From: Caballeronia pedi
Lineage (GTDB): Bacteria > Pseudomonadota > Gammaproteobacteria > Burkholderiales > Burkholderiaceae
NCBI RefSeq assembly: GCF_001544915.2
Contig: NZ_FCOE02000002.1
Coordinates: 186,001-250,000, forward strand
Direction of reading: 5' to 3'
Length of the DNA: 64,000 nt
The notes beneath the pieces were generated by a model that saw nothing but the letters and a program-made list of their open reading frames with translations, was not told the origin of the DNA and searched no databases. Of this stretch, positions 54,289 through 62,548 are shown piece after piece. Position numbers and translations under genes: made by a program. Positions within the stretch are counted from its first letter, which is position 1; each line of letters begins with the position of its first letter.

Positions 54289-54319
54289 ACCTCAATCGAT
54301 ATTCATAAGGATGACGAAC

Positions 54320-55825
54320 ATGAAGATCCTGATCGCGGGATTCCAGCACGAAACGAACACCTTCGCGCCGACGAAGGCGAGCTACCAGAGCTTCATTCAG
54401 GGCGAAGGCTTCCCGCCGATGGCGCACGGCGACGATGTCCTGAAGCTGCGCGACGTGAACGTGCCGATCGGCGGGTTCATTCAGTGGGCCGAGGCGCAAG
54501 GACATGAACTCATACCGGTGATCTGGGCGGGCGCGAGCGCATCGGCGCATGTGACGAAGGATGCGTATGAGCGCATCGCAGGCGCGATCGTCGAGCGCGT
54601 ACAGGCGGGCGGCTTCGATGCGATCTATCTCGATCTGCACGGCGCGATGGTGACCGAACATCTCGACGATGGCGAAGGAGAGTTGCTGGCGCGCGTGCGC
54701 AAAATCATCGGCGAAGACATGCCGCTCGTCGTCTCGCTCGATCTGCATGCGAACGTCACCGCGCGCATGGTCGAACTCGCGGATGCGCTCGTCGCATATC
54801 GCACGTATCCGCACGTCGATATGGCCGAGACCGGTTTGCGCGCGGCGCATCTGCTGGCGCGGCGCATCGCGCACGGCAAGCCGTTGAAGCGCGCGATGCG
54901 CCGCATCCCGTTCCTGATTCCGGTGAACGGCATGTGCACGCTCGTCGAACCCGCGCGTGGCATGTACGGCATGCTCGAATCGCTTGAAAGGGAGGTCGTG
55001 TCGCTGTCGTTCGCGCCGGGCTTTCCCGCATCGGATTTCGATGAATGCGGTCCCGTGTTCTGGGGCTACGCGCTCGATCAGGACGCGGCGGACCAGGCCG
55101 TCGACGCGCTCTACGCGCAGCTCGTGAACGACGAAGCGCGCTGGAACGTGCCGTTCCTTTCGCCCGACGAAGCCGCGCGTGAAGCGATCGACGCGAGCCG
55201 CGATGCGACGAAGCCCGTGATCATCGCGGATACGCAGGACAACCCCGGCGTCGGCGGCGATTCCAACACGATGGGCATGGTCCGCGCGCTATTGCGCAAC
55301 GGCGCGCGTGATGCGGCCGTGGGCGTCATCTGGGACGAGCAGGCGGCGCGTGCGGCGCATCGCGCGGGCGTCGGCGCGCGCATCCGGCTGGCGCTGGGCG
55401 GCGGCTCGAACGTGCCGGGCGATTCCCCGCTTGAAGGCGAGTTCGAAGTCGAGTATCTGTCGGACGGGCGCTTTCGTTTCGACGGACCAATGCTCAACGG
55501 CATGTCGGGCGAACTTGGGCCGACCGCGTGCCTGCGCATCGACGGTGTGCGTATCGCGGTGAGCAGCATCAAGATGCAGGTGTTCGACCGCAATCTCTTT
55601 CGCGTCGCGGGCATCGAGCCCGAGCGCATGAAGATTCTGGTGAACAAGAGTTCGGTGCATTTTCGCGCCGACTTCGAGCCGATCGCGCATCGCGTACTCG
55701 TCGCGAAAGCGCCCGGCCCAATGGCCGCCGATCCCGCCGATCTGCCGTGGCGTCATCTCGATGCGCGCATGCGCGTGCGACCGATGGGACCGACGCTGGC
55801 GGCGCTGCGGGCGTCGGCTGCGTGA
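54320..55825 (+). CDS. M81-family metallopeptidase (MlrC-like)
   Basis: A 501-aa protein of the MlrC/DUF1485 family, named after microcystinase C, which opens small cyclic or linear peptides. It begins MKILIAGFQHETNTFAPT, with the metal-binding YLDLHGAMVTEHLDDGEGELL and VVSLDLHANVTARMVELAD, and RTYPHVDMAETG. His and Asp/Glu residues in these segments are the probable zinc ligands. The ATG at 54320 is favoured over one at 54311 because AAGGA ends 8 bases before it. It lies between the ACS importer and the alpha/beta hydrolase in one operon; the true substrate need not be a peptide toxin. Confidence 0.88.
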   Translation: MKILIAGFQHETNTFAPTKASYQSFIQGEGFPPMAHGDDVLKLRDVNVPIGGFIQWAEAQGHELIPVIWAGASASAHVTKDAYERIAGAIVERVQAGGFDAIYLDLHGAMVTEHLDDGEGELLARVRKIIGEDMPLVVSLDLHANVTARMVELADALVAYRTYPHVDMAETGLRAAHLLARRIAHGKPLKRAMRRIPFLIPVNGMCTLVEPARGMYGMLESLEREVVSLSFAPGFPASDFDECGPVFWGYALDQDAADQAVDALYAQLVNDEARWNVPFLSPDEAAREAIDASRDATKPVIIADTQDNPGVGGDSNTMGMVRALLRNGARDAAVGVIWDEQAARAAHRAGVGARIRLALGGGSNVPGDSPLEGEFEVEYLSDGRFRFDGPMLNGMSGELGPTACLRIDGVRIAVSSIKMQVFDRNLFRVAGIEPERMKILVNKSSVHFRADFEPIAHRVLVAKAPGPMAADPADLPWRHLDARMRVRPMGPTLAALRASAA

Positions 55826-55865
55826 GACGATTTCATCGAACATAACGAACAAGGAGAAGCACAAC

Positions 55866-56894
55866 ATGCCTGATGATCAGATCAACGCGTGGCGACGCCG
55901 CTTTCTCGGCACGACGATCGCCACTGTCGGCGCCATGCAGCTTGGGTTGAGCGACCTGGTTCGCGCTCAAACGACGCAACGTGCATCGTCGAGCGCGGGC
56001 TTTGCGGAGATCCGCCAGATCGACGCGGGCACGCTCAATGTCGGCTATGCGGAGGCGGGGCCGGCCAACGGGCCGGCGGTGATCCTGCTGCACGGCTGGC
56101 CCTACGACATCCACAGCTTCGCCGAGGTCGCGCCGATCCTCGCGGCGCAGGGTTATCGGGTGATCGTGCCGTATCTTCGCGGCTACGGCTCGACCCGCTT
56201 CCTCTCCGCCGATACGCCGCGCAATGGTCAGCAGGCTGTGGTCGCGGTGGACATCATCGCGCTCATGGATGCGCTGAAGATCCAGAAGGCCACACTCGGC
56301 GCGTTCGACTGGGGCGCGCGCACTGCGAACATCATCGCGGCGCTGTGGCCCGAGCGCGTGAGGTCGATGGTGTCGGTGAGCGGCTATCTGATCGGCAGCC
56401 AGCAGGCGAATCGCGCGCCCTTGCCGCCGAAGGCCGAGTTCGCGTGGTGGTATCAGTTCTACTTCGCAACGGAGCGCGGCCAGGTGGGCTACGAGGCGAA
56501 TCGTCACGACTTCAACAAGCTCATCTGGCAACTCGCATCGCCGAAATGGAATTTCGATGACGCGACGTATGACCGTTCGGCGAAATCGTTCGAGAACCCG
56601 GATCACGTCGCGGTGGTGATTCATAACTACCGCTGGCGTCTCGGGCTCGTGCAGGGCGAGGCGCAATACGACGCGCTCGAACAGCGTCTCGCCGGCGCAC
56701 CGACGATCGGCGTGCCGACCATCACGATGGAAGGCGACGCCAACGGCGCACCGCATCCCGATCCCTCCGCATATGCGAAGAAGTTCACCGGCAAGTACAG
56801 GCATCGCAACGTCGCGGGTGGTATCGGCCACAATTTGCCGCAGGAAGCGCCCAAGGCGTTCGCCGATGCGGTGATCGAAGCGGACCGCATGTAA
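55866..56894 (+). CDS. Tat-exported epoxide hydrolase-like alpha/beta hydrolase
   Basis: A 342-aa alpha/beta hydrolase with a twin-arginine signal (WRRRFLGTTIATVGAM, residues 9-24), so it is probably periplasmic. The oxyanion motif is HGWP (76-79); the nucleophile elbow GAFDWG gives Asp148 rather than Ser, and GIGHNL near residue 319 supplies the catalytic His. An Asp nucleophile is typical of epoxide hydrolases and haloalkane/haloacetate dehalogenases. It is the last gene of the LysR-controlled cluster, 40 bp after the M81 peptidase. The native substrate is unknown. Confidence 0.88.
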   Translation: MPDDQINAWRRRFLGTTIATVGAMQLGLSDLVRAQTTQRASSSAGFAEIRQIDAGTLNVGYAEAGPANGPAVILLHGWPYDIHSFAEVAPILAAQGYRVIVPYLRGYGSTRFLSADTPRNGQQAVVAVDIIALMDALKIQKATLGAFDWGARTANIIAALWPERVRSMVSVSGYLIGSQQANRAPLPPKAEFAWWYQFYFATERGQVGYEANRHDFNKLIWQLASPKWNFDDATYDRSAKSFENPDHVAVVIHNYRWRLGLVQGEAQYDALEQRLAGAPTIGVPTITMEGDANGAPHPDPSAYAKKFTGKYRHRNVAGGIGHNLPQEAPKAFADAVIEADRM

Positions 56895-56906
56895 GCGCAA
56901 AGAACA

Positions 56907-57338
56907 CTACGCGAGATGCGTTTTCTTCTGCTTGCGCCCCGGCGTTTTACGCGATGTCAGTTCGTGCATGATCCCGCACGTATCGGTTACCTGCTCGCCG
57001 CGGCATTTTTTGCGCAACGCGTTGAGCTGGTCGCGTAGCCTGATCAATTCGTCGATGCGCGTGCCGACGTGGTGAATATGCGCATCGACGAGCGCGTTGA
57101 TCGCGCAGCAACTCGGCGAGTGTGCCTGCGTAGCCTGAAGCAATGCGCGCACTTCCTCGTGCGTCATATCGAGCTCGCGGCAGTTTCTGATGAGACGCAG
57201 CCGCTCGACATGCGTTTCGTCATAGGTCCGGTAGTTGGCGTCCGTCCTTGCGGCGGGTGGAATCAGGCCTTCTTTCTCGTAAAAGCGGATCGTATCGGGC
57301 GTGCAATTCGTGATGCGCGCCAGTTCCCCAATTTTCAT
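56907..57338 (-). CDS. cadR: Cd(II)/Pb(II)-responsive MerR-family regulator (CadR type)
   Basis: A 143-aa MerR regulator. The N-terminal winged helix is MKIGELARITNCTPDTIRFYEKEGLI; Cys77 (with Cys78) lies at the start of the long dimer helix and Cys112 and Cys121 in the C-terminal CRGEQVTDTC loop, close to the three-cysteine metal site of CadR/PbrR. The start at 57338 follows GAGATG. It is divergent from a MerR-type promoter 17 bp away. The usual partner, a P1B-type Cd/Pb/Zn ATPase, is missing from the neighbourhood; instead the promoter points at a small zinc-ribbon gene. Confidence 0.9.
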   Translation of the reverse strand: MKIGELARITNCTPDTIRFYEKEGLIPPAARTDANYRTYDETHVERLRLIRNCRELDMTHEEVRALLQATQAHSPSCCAINALVDAHIHHVGTRIDELIRLRDQLNALRKKCRGEQVTDTCGIMHELTSRKTPGRKQKKTHLA

Positions 57339-57351
57339 CTCGACACTCTTC

Positions 57352-57382
57352 TTGACCTTGGAGTGACTCCAGGGTGTTTACT
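57352..57382 (+). promoter_or_regulatory. MerR/CadR-type promoter with long spacer and operator palindrome
   Basis: -35 TTGACC (57352-57357), spacer 19 bp, -10 TTTACT (57377-57382). Within the spacer ACCTTGGAGT-G-ACTCCAGGGT (57355-57375) is a palindrome with 10-bp arms and one mismatch, the layout MerR regulators untwist to activate. It reads rightwards, away from cadR. Confidence 0.85.
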
Positions 57383-57412
57383 TGTCATACAGCCAAAAAA
57401 ACGGGAGTCAGT

Positions 57413-57445
57413 ATGTTCCGGCCAGGGACTATCGGCAAGTCCTGA
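57413..57445 (+). other. Ten-codon leader reading frame behind the CadR promoter
   Basis: ATG at 57413 with GGGAG 8 bases upstream starts MFRPGTIGKS and then TGA. The same frame goes on for another 24 sense codons to the next stop. It may be a leader peptide, a decayed gene start or chance. It is the first translatable frame on the transcript from the CadR promoter. Confidence 0.3.
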
Positions 57446-57581
57446 TCCGGCAGCAAAAGCTTTCATGTTCGAAACTATGCAAAGGACTTCGAAGCAATGA
57501 TGAAAGACTCGTCGTGAGCAACGGGCTGGGGGTGCTGCACAAGCGCTTAATCATGAAGACATGACAAAAAAGGGGAAAAGC

Positions 57582-57824
57582 ATGAACTTCTTGCGCAAGC
57601 TGTTCGGGAATGAGTTCGATGGCGGGCGTCGCCGAAGCGGGAAGGGGTACGACACGCGTTATCACGCCGACGATCAGGCATACGACGACGAGCGATGGGA
57701 CCGTCATCCCGGCTCGATTCCGCCGTTGCCGCCCGACCTGATCTGCCCGCAATGCCGCAAGTCGAATCTGCCCCGGACACTCGTGTGCAAGCAATGTGAT
57801 ACGTGGTTGGGCGGCGATCGGTGA
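57582..57824 (+). CDS. Small zinc-ribbon protein (80 aa)
   Basis: An 80-aa protein starting MNFLRKLFGNEFDGG, with a charged, Tyr- and Asp-rich middle and a C-terminal CPQCRKSNLPRTLVCKQCDTWLGG. The two CxxC pairs are a rubredoxin-knuckle zinc ribbon. AGGGG lies 7 bases before the ATG at 57582; another ATG at 57561 in the same frame has no good ribosome site. It is the first full gene after the CadR promoter, which would make its expression metal-dependent. I do not recognise a function. Confidence 0.65.
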   Translation: MNFLRKLFGNEFDGGRRRSGKGYDTRYHADDQAYDDERWDRHPGSIPPLPPDLICPQCRKSNLPRTLVCKQCDTWLGGDR

Positions 57825-57829
57825 GAGGC

Positions 57830-57859
57830 GTGGTGCGGGTGGATCACCACCCGCACCAC
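57830..57859 (+). terminator. Hairpin terminator after the zinc-ribbon gene
   Basis: Perfect 13-bp arms (57830-57842 and 57847-57859) with an ATCA loop, 5 bp after the stop codon. No T run, but the stem is GC-rich and well placed. Confidence 0.75.
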
Positions 57860-57910
57860 ATCATCGATCTGGCCACGCTTTCAACACATAAACAGAATAA
57901 TTACGTAAGT

Positions 57911-57944
57911 TTGTCAAAATGGTTTCACATTGATTTCCTAGAGT
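57911..57944 (+). promoter_or_regulatory. Pho box and -10 element upstream of phoX
   Basis: TTGTCAA (57911-57917), AATG, GTTTCAC (57922-57928) match the two 7-bp repeats of a PhoB box (consensus CTGTCAT-N4-CTGTCAC) at 5 of 7 positions each. TAGAGT (57939-57944) follows at the usual 10-base distance as a -10 box. This predicts induction of phoX under phosphate starvation. Confidence 0.65.
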
Positions 57945-58036
57945 AGCGCGTCATCCGGTATATCAGGCCGCAACGGTCTGAAACGAAGACTTCCATCACC
58001 GGAATACGACCCACAATCAAGGAATCGAAACCACAC

Positions 58037-60007
58037 ATGGCGCAGCCACTCGACCTCTCCCGCCGCAAGGCACTGAAGATCCTTGCCGGCGCACCGATGC
58101 TGCCGCTCGGCGGCACGGCCGTAGCGTCTCTGCTCACGGCCTGCGGCGGCAGCGACAGCAACGTAGCCACGCCCGCGCCCGCAGCGACGGCCGCGTTCAC
58201 CACGGCCACGTTCAGCGGCATGGCCGCGCCGACCCTCGCCGCCCCCGACGCGATGGCGAAAACGACCGTCGCCTCGACGCTGACCGCGAACTTCAGCGAC
58301 GGCACCAGCCGCGCGTACAAGCTCGCGTATCAGCCGTTCTTCGTGACCGGCGACACGGTGCCGAACACGGCGGGCGGCACGATCGTCGCGGGCGGGTACT
58401 TCGATATCGACAATCAGCCGATCATCGACCGTTCGGCTGCGGGCAAGGAACGTCAGTTCTTCTCGGACTGCCCGGACGGCACGTCGCTCATCAGGCTCGA
58501 CAATCCCACGGTGAAGGGCGTGAAGGGTAACGCCGTGTTCGCAGTCGTGCAGTTCGAATACACCACGCGCGATCAGAGCGCGGCCAGCATGTACGGCCGC
58601 CTGCCATCGCCGATCGCCGTGCTCACGCTCGATCAGGACCCGGCGACCGGCAAGCTCTCGCTCGTGAGCTACGCGAACGTCGATACGTCGAAGGCGCACG
58701 GCCTGTGGATCACCTGCGGCGCGAGCCTGTCGCCGTGGAACACGCATCTGTCGAGCGAAGAGTACGAGCCGGACGCGGCGCTGGCTTCGAGCGACGCGCA
58801 GTTCAAGGCATACAGCCGCAATCTCTACGGCGACGAGACGAAGGCGCGCCCGTATCACTACGGCCATGTGCCGGAAGTCACCGTGCATCCCGACGGCACC
58901 GGCACGATCCAGAAGCACTATTGCCTCGGCCGCATCTCGCACGAGCTGATTCAGGTCATGCCCGACCAGCGCACCGTGATGATGGGCGATGACGCCACCA
59001 ACGGCGGCGTCTTCATGTTCGTCGCGGACAAGCAGGCGGATCTTTCGGCGGGCACGCTGTACGTCGCGAAGTGCGCGCAGACGTCATCGGCGGGCGCGGG
59101 TTCGGCCACGCTTACATGGCTGAACCTCGGTCACGCGACGAGCGATGAAATCGAGAACCTCGCCAACACGCTGACGATCGCCGACATCATGGACGTCGTC
59201 AGCGACGAAAAGGTCGGCCCGACGCTGGACGCGAGCTACACGCGCATCCACTTCGGCGGCAAGTTCAACTGGATTCGCATCAAGCCCGGCATGGAGAAGG
59301 CAGCCGCGTTCCTGGAGACGCATCGCTATGCCGCCCTGCGCGGCGCGAGCATGTGCTTCACCAAGCTCGAAGGCACGACGGTCAACGCGAAGGACAAGAT
59401 CGTCTACTCGGCGATGTCGCAGATCGTCAAGTCGATGGTGAAGGGCGACGCGCATTCGACCGACATCGCGCTCGATAAAGCGATTACCGCCGGCGCGGTC
59501 TACGCGTTCAACCTGAAGGCCGGTCAGCGCGATCGGGCGGGCGCGGCGATCGACAGCGAATGGGTGCCGGTCGACATGGCCGCGCCCGCCGCGCTCGTCG
59601 GCGAAGACATCGCGGCCGACGCGCTCGGCAATCTCGCGAACCCGGAGCGCATCGCGAATCCGGACAACCTCAAGTTCTCGGAGAAGCTGCGCACGCTCTT
59701 CATCGGCGAGGACAGCGGCGCGCACGTCAACAACTTCCTGTGGGCGTACAACGTCGATACGAAGTCGCTGACGCGCATCCTGTCGGCGCCCGCGGGCGCG
59801 GAATCGACCGGCCTTCACGCGGTCGACGAGATCAACGGCTGGACCTACATCATGAGCAACTTCCAGCACGCGGGCGACTGGGAAAGCGCGCTGCACTGCA
59901 AGGTTCAGGCGACGCTCGATCCGCTCATCCGCGCGAACTACAAGGATCGCTTCGGCGCGGCGGTGGGTTATCTGACCGCCGATCCGGCTTCGATCAAACT
60001 GAGCTGA
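58037..60007 (+). CDS. phoX: Alkaline phosphatase PhoX (DUF839), Tat-exported lipoprotein
   Basis: A 656-aa calcium/iron-type alkaline phosphatase. It has a twin-arginine signal (LSRRKALKIL, residues 7-16) and a lipobox LLTAC (Cys36), so it should be a Tat-exported, lipid-anchored enzyme. Catalytic-core segments CGASLSPWNTHLSSEEYEPDA and the downstream HEL, PDQRTVMMGDDATNGG segment (read in parts) match PhoX, which uses a Ca2+/Fe3+ cluster. It hydrolyses organic phosphate esters at the cell surface. A Pho box upstream and a strong terminator behind define it as a single-gene unit. Confidence 0.93.
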   Translation: MAQPLDLSRRKALKILAGAPMLPLGGTAVASLLTACGGSDSNVATPAPAATAAFTTATFSGMAAPTLAAPDAMAKTTVASTLTANFSDGTSRAYKLAYQPFFVTGDTVPNTAGGTIVAGGYFDIDNQPIIDRSAAGKERQFFSDCPDGTSLIRLDNPTVKGVKGNAVFAVVQFEYTTRDQSAASMYGRLPSPIAVLTLDQDPATGKLSLVSYANVDTSKAHGLWITCGASLSPWNTHLSSEEYEPDAALASSDAQFKAYSRNLYGDETKARPYHYGHVPEVTVHPDGTGTIQKHYCLGRISHELIQVMPDQRTVMMGDDATNGGVFMFVADKQADLSAGTLYVAKCAQTSSAGAGSATLTWLNLGHATSDEIENLANTLTIADIMDVVSDEKVGPTLDASYTRIHFGGKFNWIRIKPGMEKAAAFLETHRYAALRGASMCFTKLEGTTVNAKDKIVYSAMSQIVKSMVKGDAHSTDIALDKAITAGAVYAFNLKAGQRDRAGAAIDSEWVPVDMAAPAALVGEDIAADALGNLANPERIANPDNLKFSEKLRTLFIGEDSGAHVNNFLWAYNVDTKSLTRILSAPAGAESTGLHAVDEINGWTYIMSNFQHAGDWESALHCKVQATLDPLIRANYKDRFGAAVGYLTADPASIKLS

Positions 60008-60015
60008 CGATGCGA

Positions 60016-60052
60016 CGACGCCGCGAACGAAAGTCGCGGCGTCGATTTTTTT
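60016..60052 (+). terminator. Rho-independent terminator of phoX
   Basis: Perfect 11-bp arms (60016-60026 and 60034-60044) with an ACGAAAG loop, then A and seven T residues (60046-60052), 8 bp after the phoX stop. Confidence 0.93.
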
Positions 60053-60074
60053 GCTGATGACAGCACGCGAGCAA

Positions 60075-60278
60075 TCAGCAGCGCCGCTCGCAGTCGATAT
60101 ATTCGAAGCCCGCCGCGATCGCGTAGCGGATCGCTTCTTCGACGTTCGCGAATTCGCCCGGCAATCTCACGGAACGTTCCATCCCGTTCAAATCCTGGAT
60201 TCGCGCCGTCGCGGCAAACACATTGCCCTGCCGGACCGCTGCCGGCGTGACCATCATTTCCCTGTAGCTGAAGACCAT
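60075..60278 (-). CDS. Small protein of unknown function (67 aa)
   Basis: A 67-aa protein starting MVFSYREMMVTPAAVRQGNVF and ending AIAAGFEYIDCERRC. It shows a compact alpha/beta pattern (EEAIRYAIAAGFEYID). A possible ribosome site is GAGAGA just before the ATG. Its leader contains a CCCCGGCG/CGCCGGGG hairpin (60305-60325). I do not recognise it; similar short proteins are common in Burkholderia genomes. Confidence 0.6.
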   Translation of the reverse strand: MVFSYREMMVTPAAVRQGNVFAATARIQDLNGMERSVRLPGEFANVEEAIRYAIAAGFEYIDCERRC

Positions 60279-60432
60279 TTCTCTCTCTGTCGGATGTTGT
60301 CGGTCCCCGGCGTGCGGCGCCGGGGCACTTGTCTCGGTGTCGATAAAGCGCCGAACGATCGTCCGGCTCCTGCTGTTTCATGTTATCGGCACGGGCAGGC
60401 GATTCTTTACCGAAAGTGCATGAATCCCGTCC

Positions 60433-62370
60433 TTACTGGCCGGGAAACGGCCCGAACGCCATGCTGCAATCGACCGGCGCGACGTTTTGCGTGCCAGCCG
60501 CAGCGCGCGTGACACTGACTGTGCCGCCTGTCCTGAACGGCAGCGACGTGCCGCCCGCGCCGATCGTGACGAGCGCATCGGCGACCGTGAAGTTCGACGG
60601 CGCGACATCCGCGACGACGTTGTTCAGCGAGATCGTCAACGGATTCACGACCGGCGGCGCCGGCCAGCCGGGCGTGCCGCCCGACCAGCCCGAGCCTTGC
60701 ATCACCGGACTCGCGGAGTTGAAGCCCTGGAACGTGTAGCTCGACGCATTGACGACGCGCACGCCATCGAGCGCGATGTCCCTGAAGTTCGGGTAGAGCC
60801 CGCCGTTCTTCGTCGGGCTGTAGTACGGCGAGAAGATCAGCGCCTGTGGCTTGCCGTCCGTCGACGTCTCCGGCATGCGAATGCACACGTTCGAATAGCG
60901 GATGTTCGACACCAGCCCGCTGCGGCTCCAGTCCGACTTGATGCGCAGGCCGTTGTCGGCGCCGTCGAGCACGAGATCGTAGACATTCACGTTGCTCACG
61001 CTCGGCAGGATGCCGTCGACCGCCGTGACGTCCGGATTGGACGTGCCCGCGTCCGTGCCCGCCGTCTCGCTGCCGATCGACATGCCGTGCCCCGTATAGA
61101 AGCGGCTATGCGCGATTGTGATGTTGTACGTGCGTCCGTTGACGGTGCCCGTGCCGCCCTTGATCGCGATGTTGTCGTCGCCGGTGCGGATGTGCGTGTA
61201 CGCGATCAGCATGTTGCTCGCGTCGCCAGTCAGCTTGCCGAGGTTGCCAGGATTGCTCGTGATCGGGCCGGAACTCGCGGGATCGATGCCGTCGGTGTTC
61301 TTCGCCGTGTCCGGGCTGTAGTTCATGCCGAGATAGTTCGTCATCGCCTCGTAGACGGCGGTCGGCGTGTAGATCTTCACGCCCCACGCGGTGAAGCCAT
61401 CGACGCCGCTCGGCACGACGTGAAACTTCGGCGCGTTCTGCAGCGTCACGCGATACAGCGTGAAGTTGCGGCCATTGCTGATCTGGATGAGACGCGGATT
61501 GTTCTACGCGAGGTTCTGCACCTTGTTCGCCATCCAGCCGATATCCCACCAGCTCATCGTGCTGCTGCCGTCCGGGCGCATCATCAGGTCCGGATCGTTC
61601 GGCTTGCTGCTGACGAGCGGGCTGCCGCCTCGTCCGTCGATGACGCCATCGCCCATCACTGCGGCATTCGCGATCTTGCTTGCGTTGATGAGCGCGAGAC
61701 AGCCGTTGTCGCTCGCCGTGATGATGCCGCAGCTCGTGACGCCACGGGTCTTGTCGTACTGACGCGGATCGCGCGAGGCGAACAGCGTGACGCCCTTGTC
61801 GATCCAGAGCGTGACGCCGCTTTGCAGGTTCAGCGCACCGGCGACGAACGCGTTCGCGCCGTTCGGGCCGGGCACGAGGCGCACGGCCTTGTTGGTCGAA
61901 AGGCCGCTGCTCGACGGGTTCTTGCACGCGTCGATTGCTGCCTGGATGCGCGCGCTGTCGGGCGCGGTGTTGGTGGAGTCGGCGCTGTCGGGCAGCAGGC
62001 CGTTGGCTTGCGCGGTCAGCGCGGCGGGCAGCGTCGCGCAGATCTGCGGTGGCAGGGGCAGGGTGGGTTCGGGCGGCAGCGCGGGATCGTAGGTCGTCGT
62101 GCCGACCTGGAAGCCCGTGGGCGTGGGTGTCGGATCTGCCGAAGGCGTGGATGCGCCCGATGCCGGATCGGCCGAAGTGTCCGATGCGCCCGATGCGGCG
62201 GGATTGCCGTCGTCGTTGTTCACGACGTCGCTGGTCGCGGCGGAAGTCGTTGCCGGTGGCAGCGATGCATCCGAGCCGCCGCATGCGCTGAGCGTCAGCG
62301 CGATCGACGCGGCGGCGAGCCAGGCGGCACCGGCGCGCGCGAGCTTGAGAAGAGCAGGGTTCTGGTTCAA
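60433..62370 (-). pseudogene. Polygalacturonase (GH28) interrupted by one in-frame TAG
   Basis: Two adjoining parts of one gene on the same frame: 62370-61504 (288 aa with a lipoprotein signal ending LSAC, Cys30, and a Ser/Thr/Pro/Asp-rich linker) and 61503-60433 (continuing the beta-helix). A TAG at 61504-61506 separates them, directly after KVQNLA and before NNPRLIQISNG. Without it the protein would be 645 aa. The downstream part holds every GH28 catalytic block: NTDGID, GDDNIAIKG, GHGMSIG and RIKSDW. Read-through could still give active enzyme; otherwise the gene is dead. The function would be pectin (polygalacturonate) hydrolysis at the cell surface. Single-base error in the assembly is an alternative. 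Confidence 0.88.
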
Positions 62371-62405
62371 TTGTTATGCCTCTTTGTAAAACGAACGAAT
62401 CGTGA

Positions 62406-62419
62406 ATGTCGTACGACAT
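62406..62419. promoter_or_regulatory. Perfect palindrome at the polygalacturonase promoter
   Basis: ATGTCGTACGACAT (62406-62419) is a 14-bp perfect palindrome, 36 bp upstream of the polygalacturonase start codon, just after a minus-strand -10-like TAATAT (62432-62427). It would cover the transcription start, a classic repressor position, perhaps for a GntR/LacI/IclR-type sugar-acid regulator encoded elsewhere. Confidence 0.5.
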
Positions 62420-62523
62420 CGTTCGAATATTAGGCATCCCAATGAAAGAAACGATACTTGCTGTTCGCCCTTAAGCCTTTTGGACGGTTTCGCTTCGGTG
62501 TGGCGATTCGCGGCGCGCTTCTG

Positions 62524-62548
62524 AAAAAACACATAACACGCTTTATGT
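62524..62548 (-). terminator. Terminator behind the cyclic-peptide exporter
   Basis: On the minus strand, ACATAA (62548-62543) and TTATGT (62536-62531) form a 6-bp stem that includes the stop codon, followed by G and six T residues (62529-62524). Weak but correctly placed. Confidence 0.5.

Noticed and set aside
57413..57517. Possible selenocysteine or read-through of the TGA in the frame behind the CadR promoter
   Set aside because: No SECIS-like hairpin right after the TGA and no known family; a short leader or chance is simpler.
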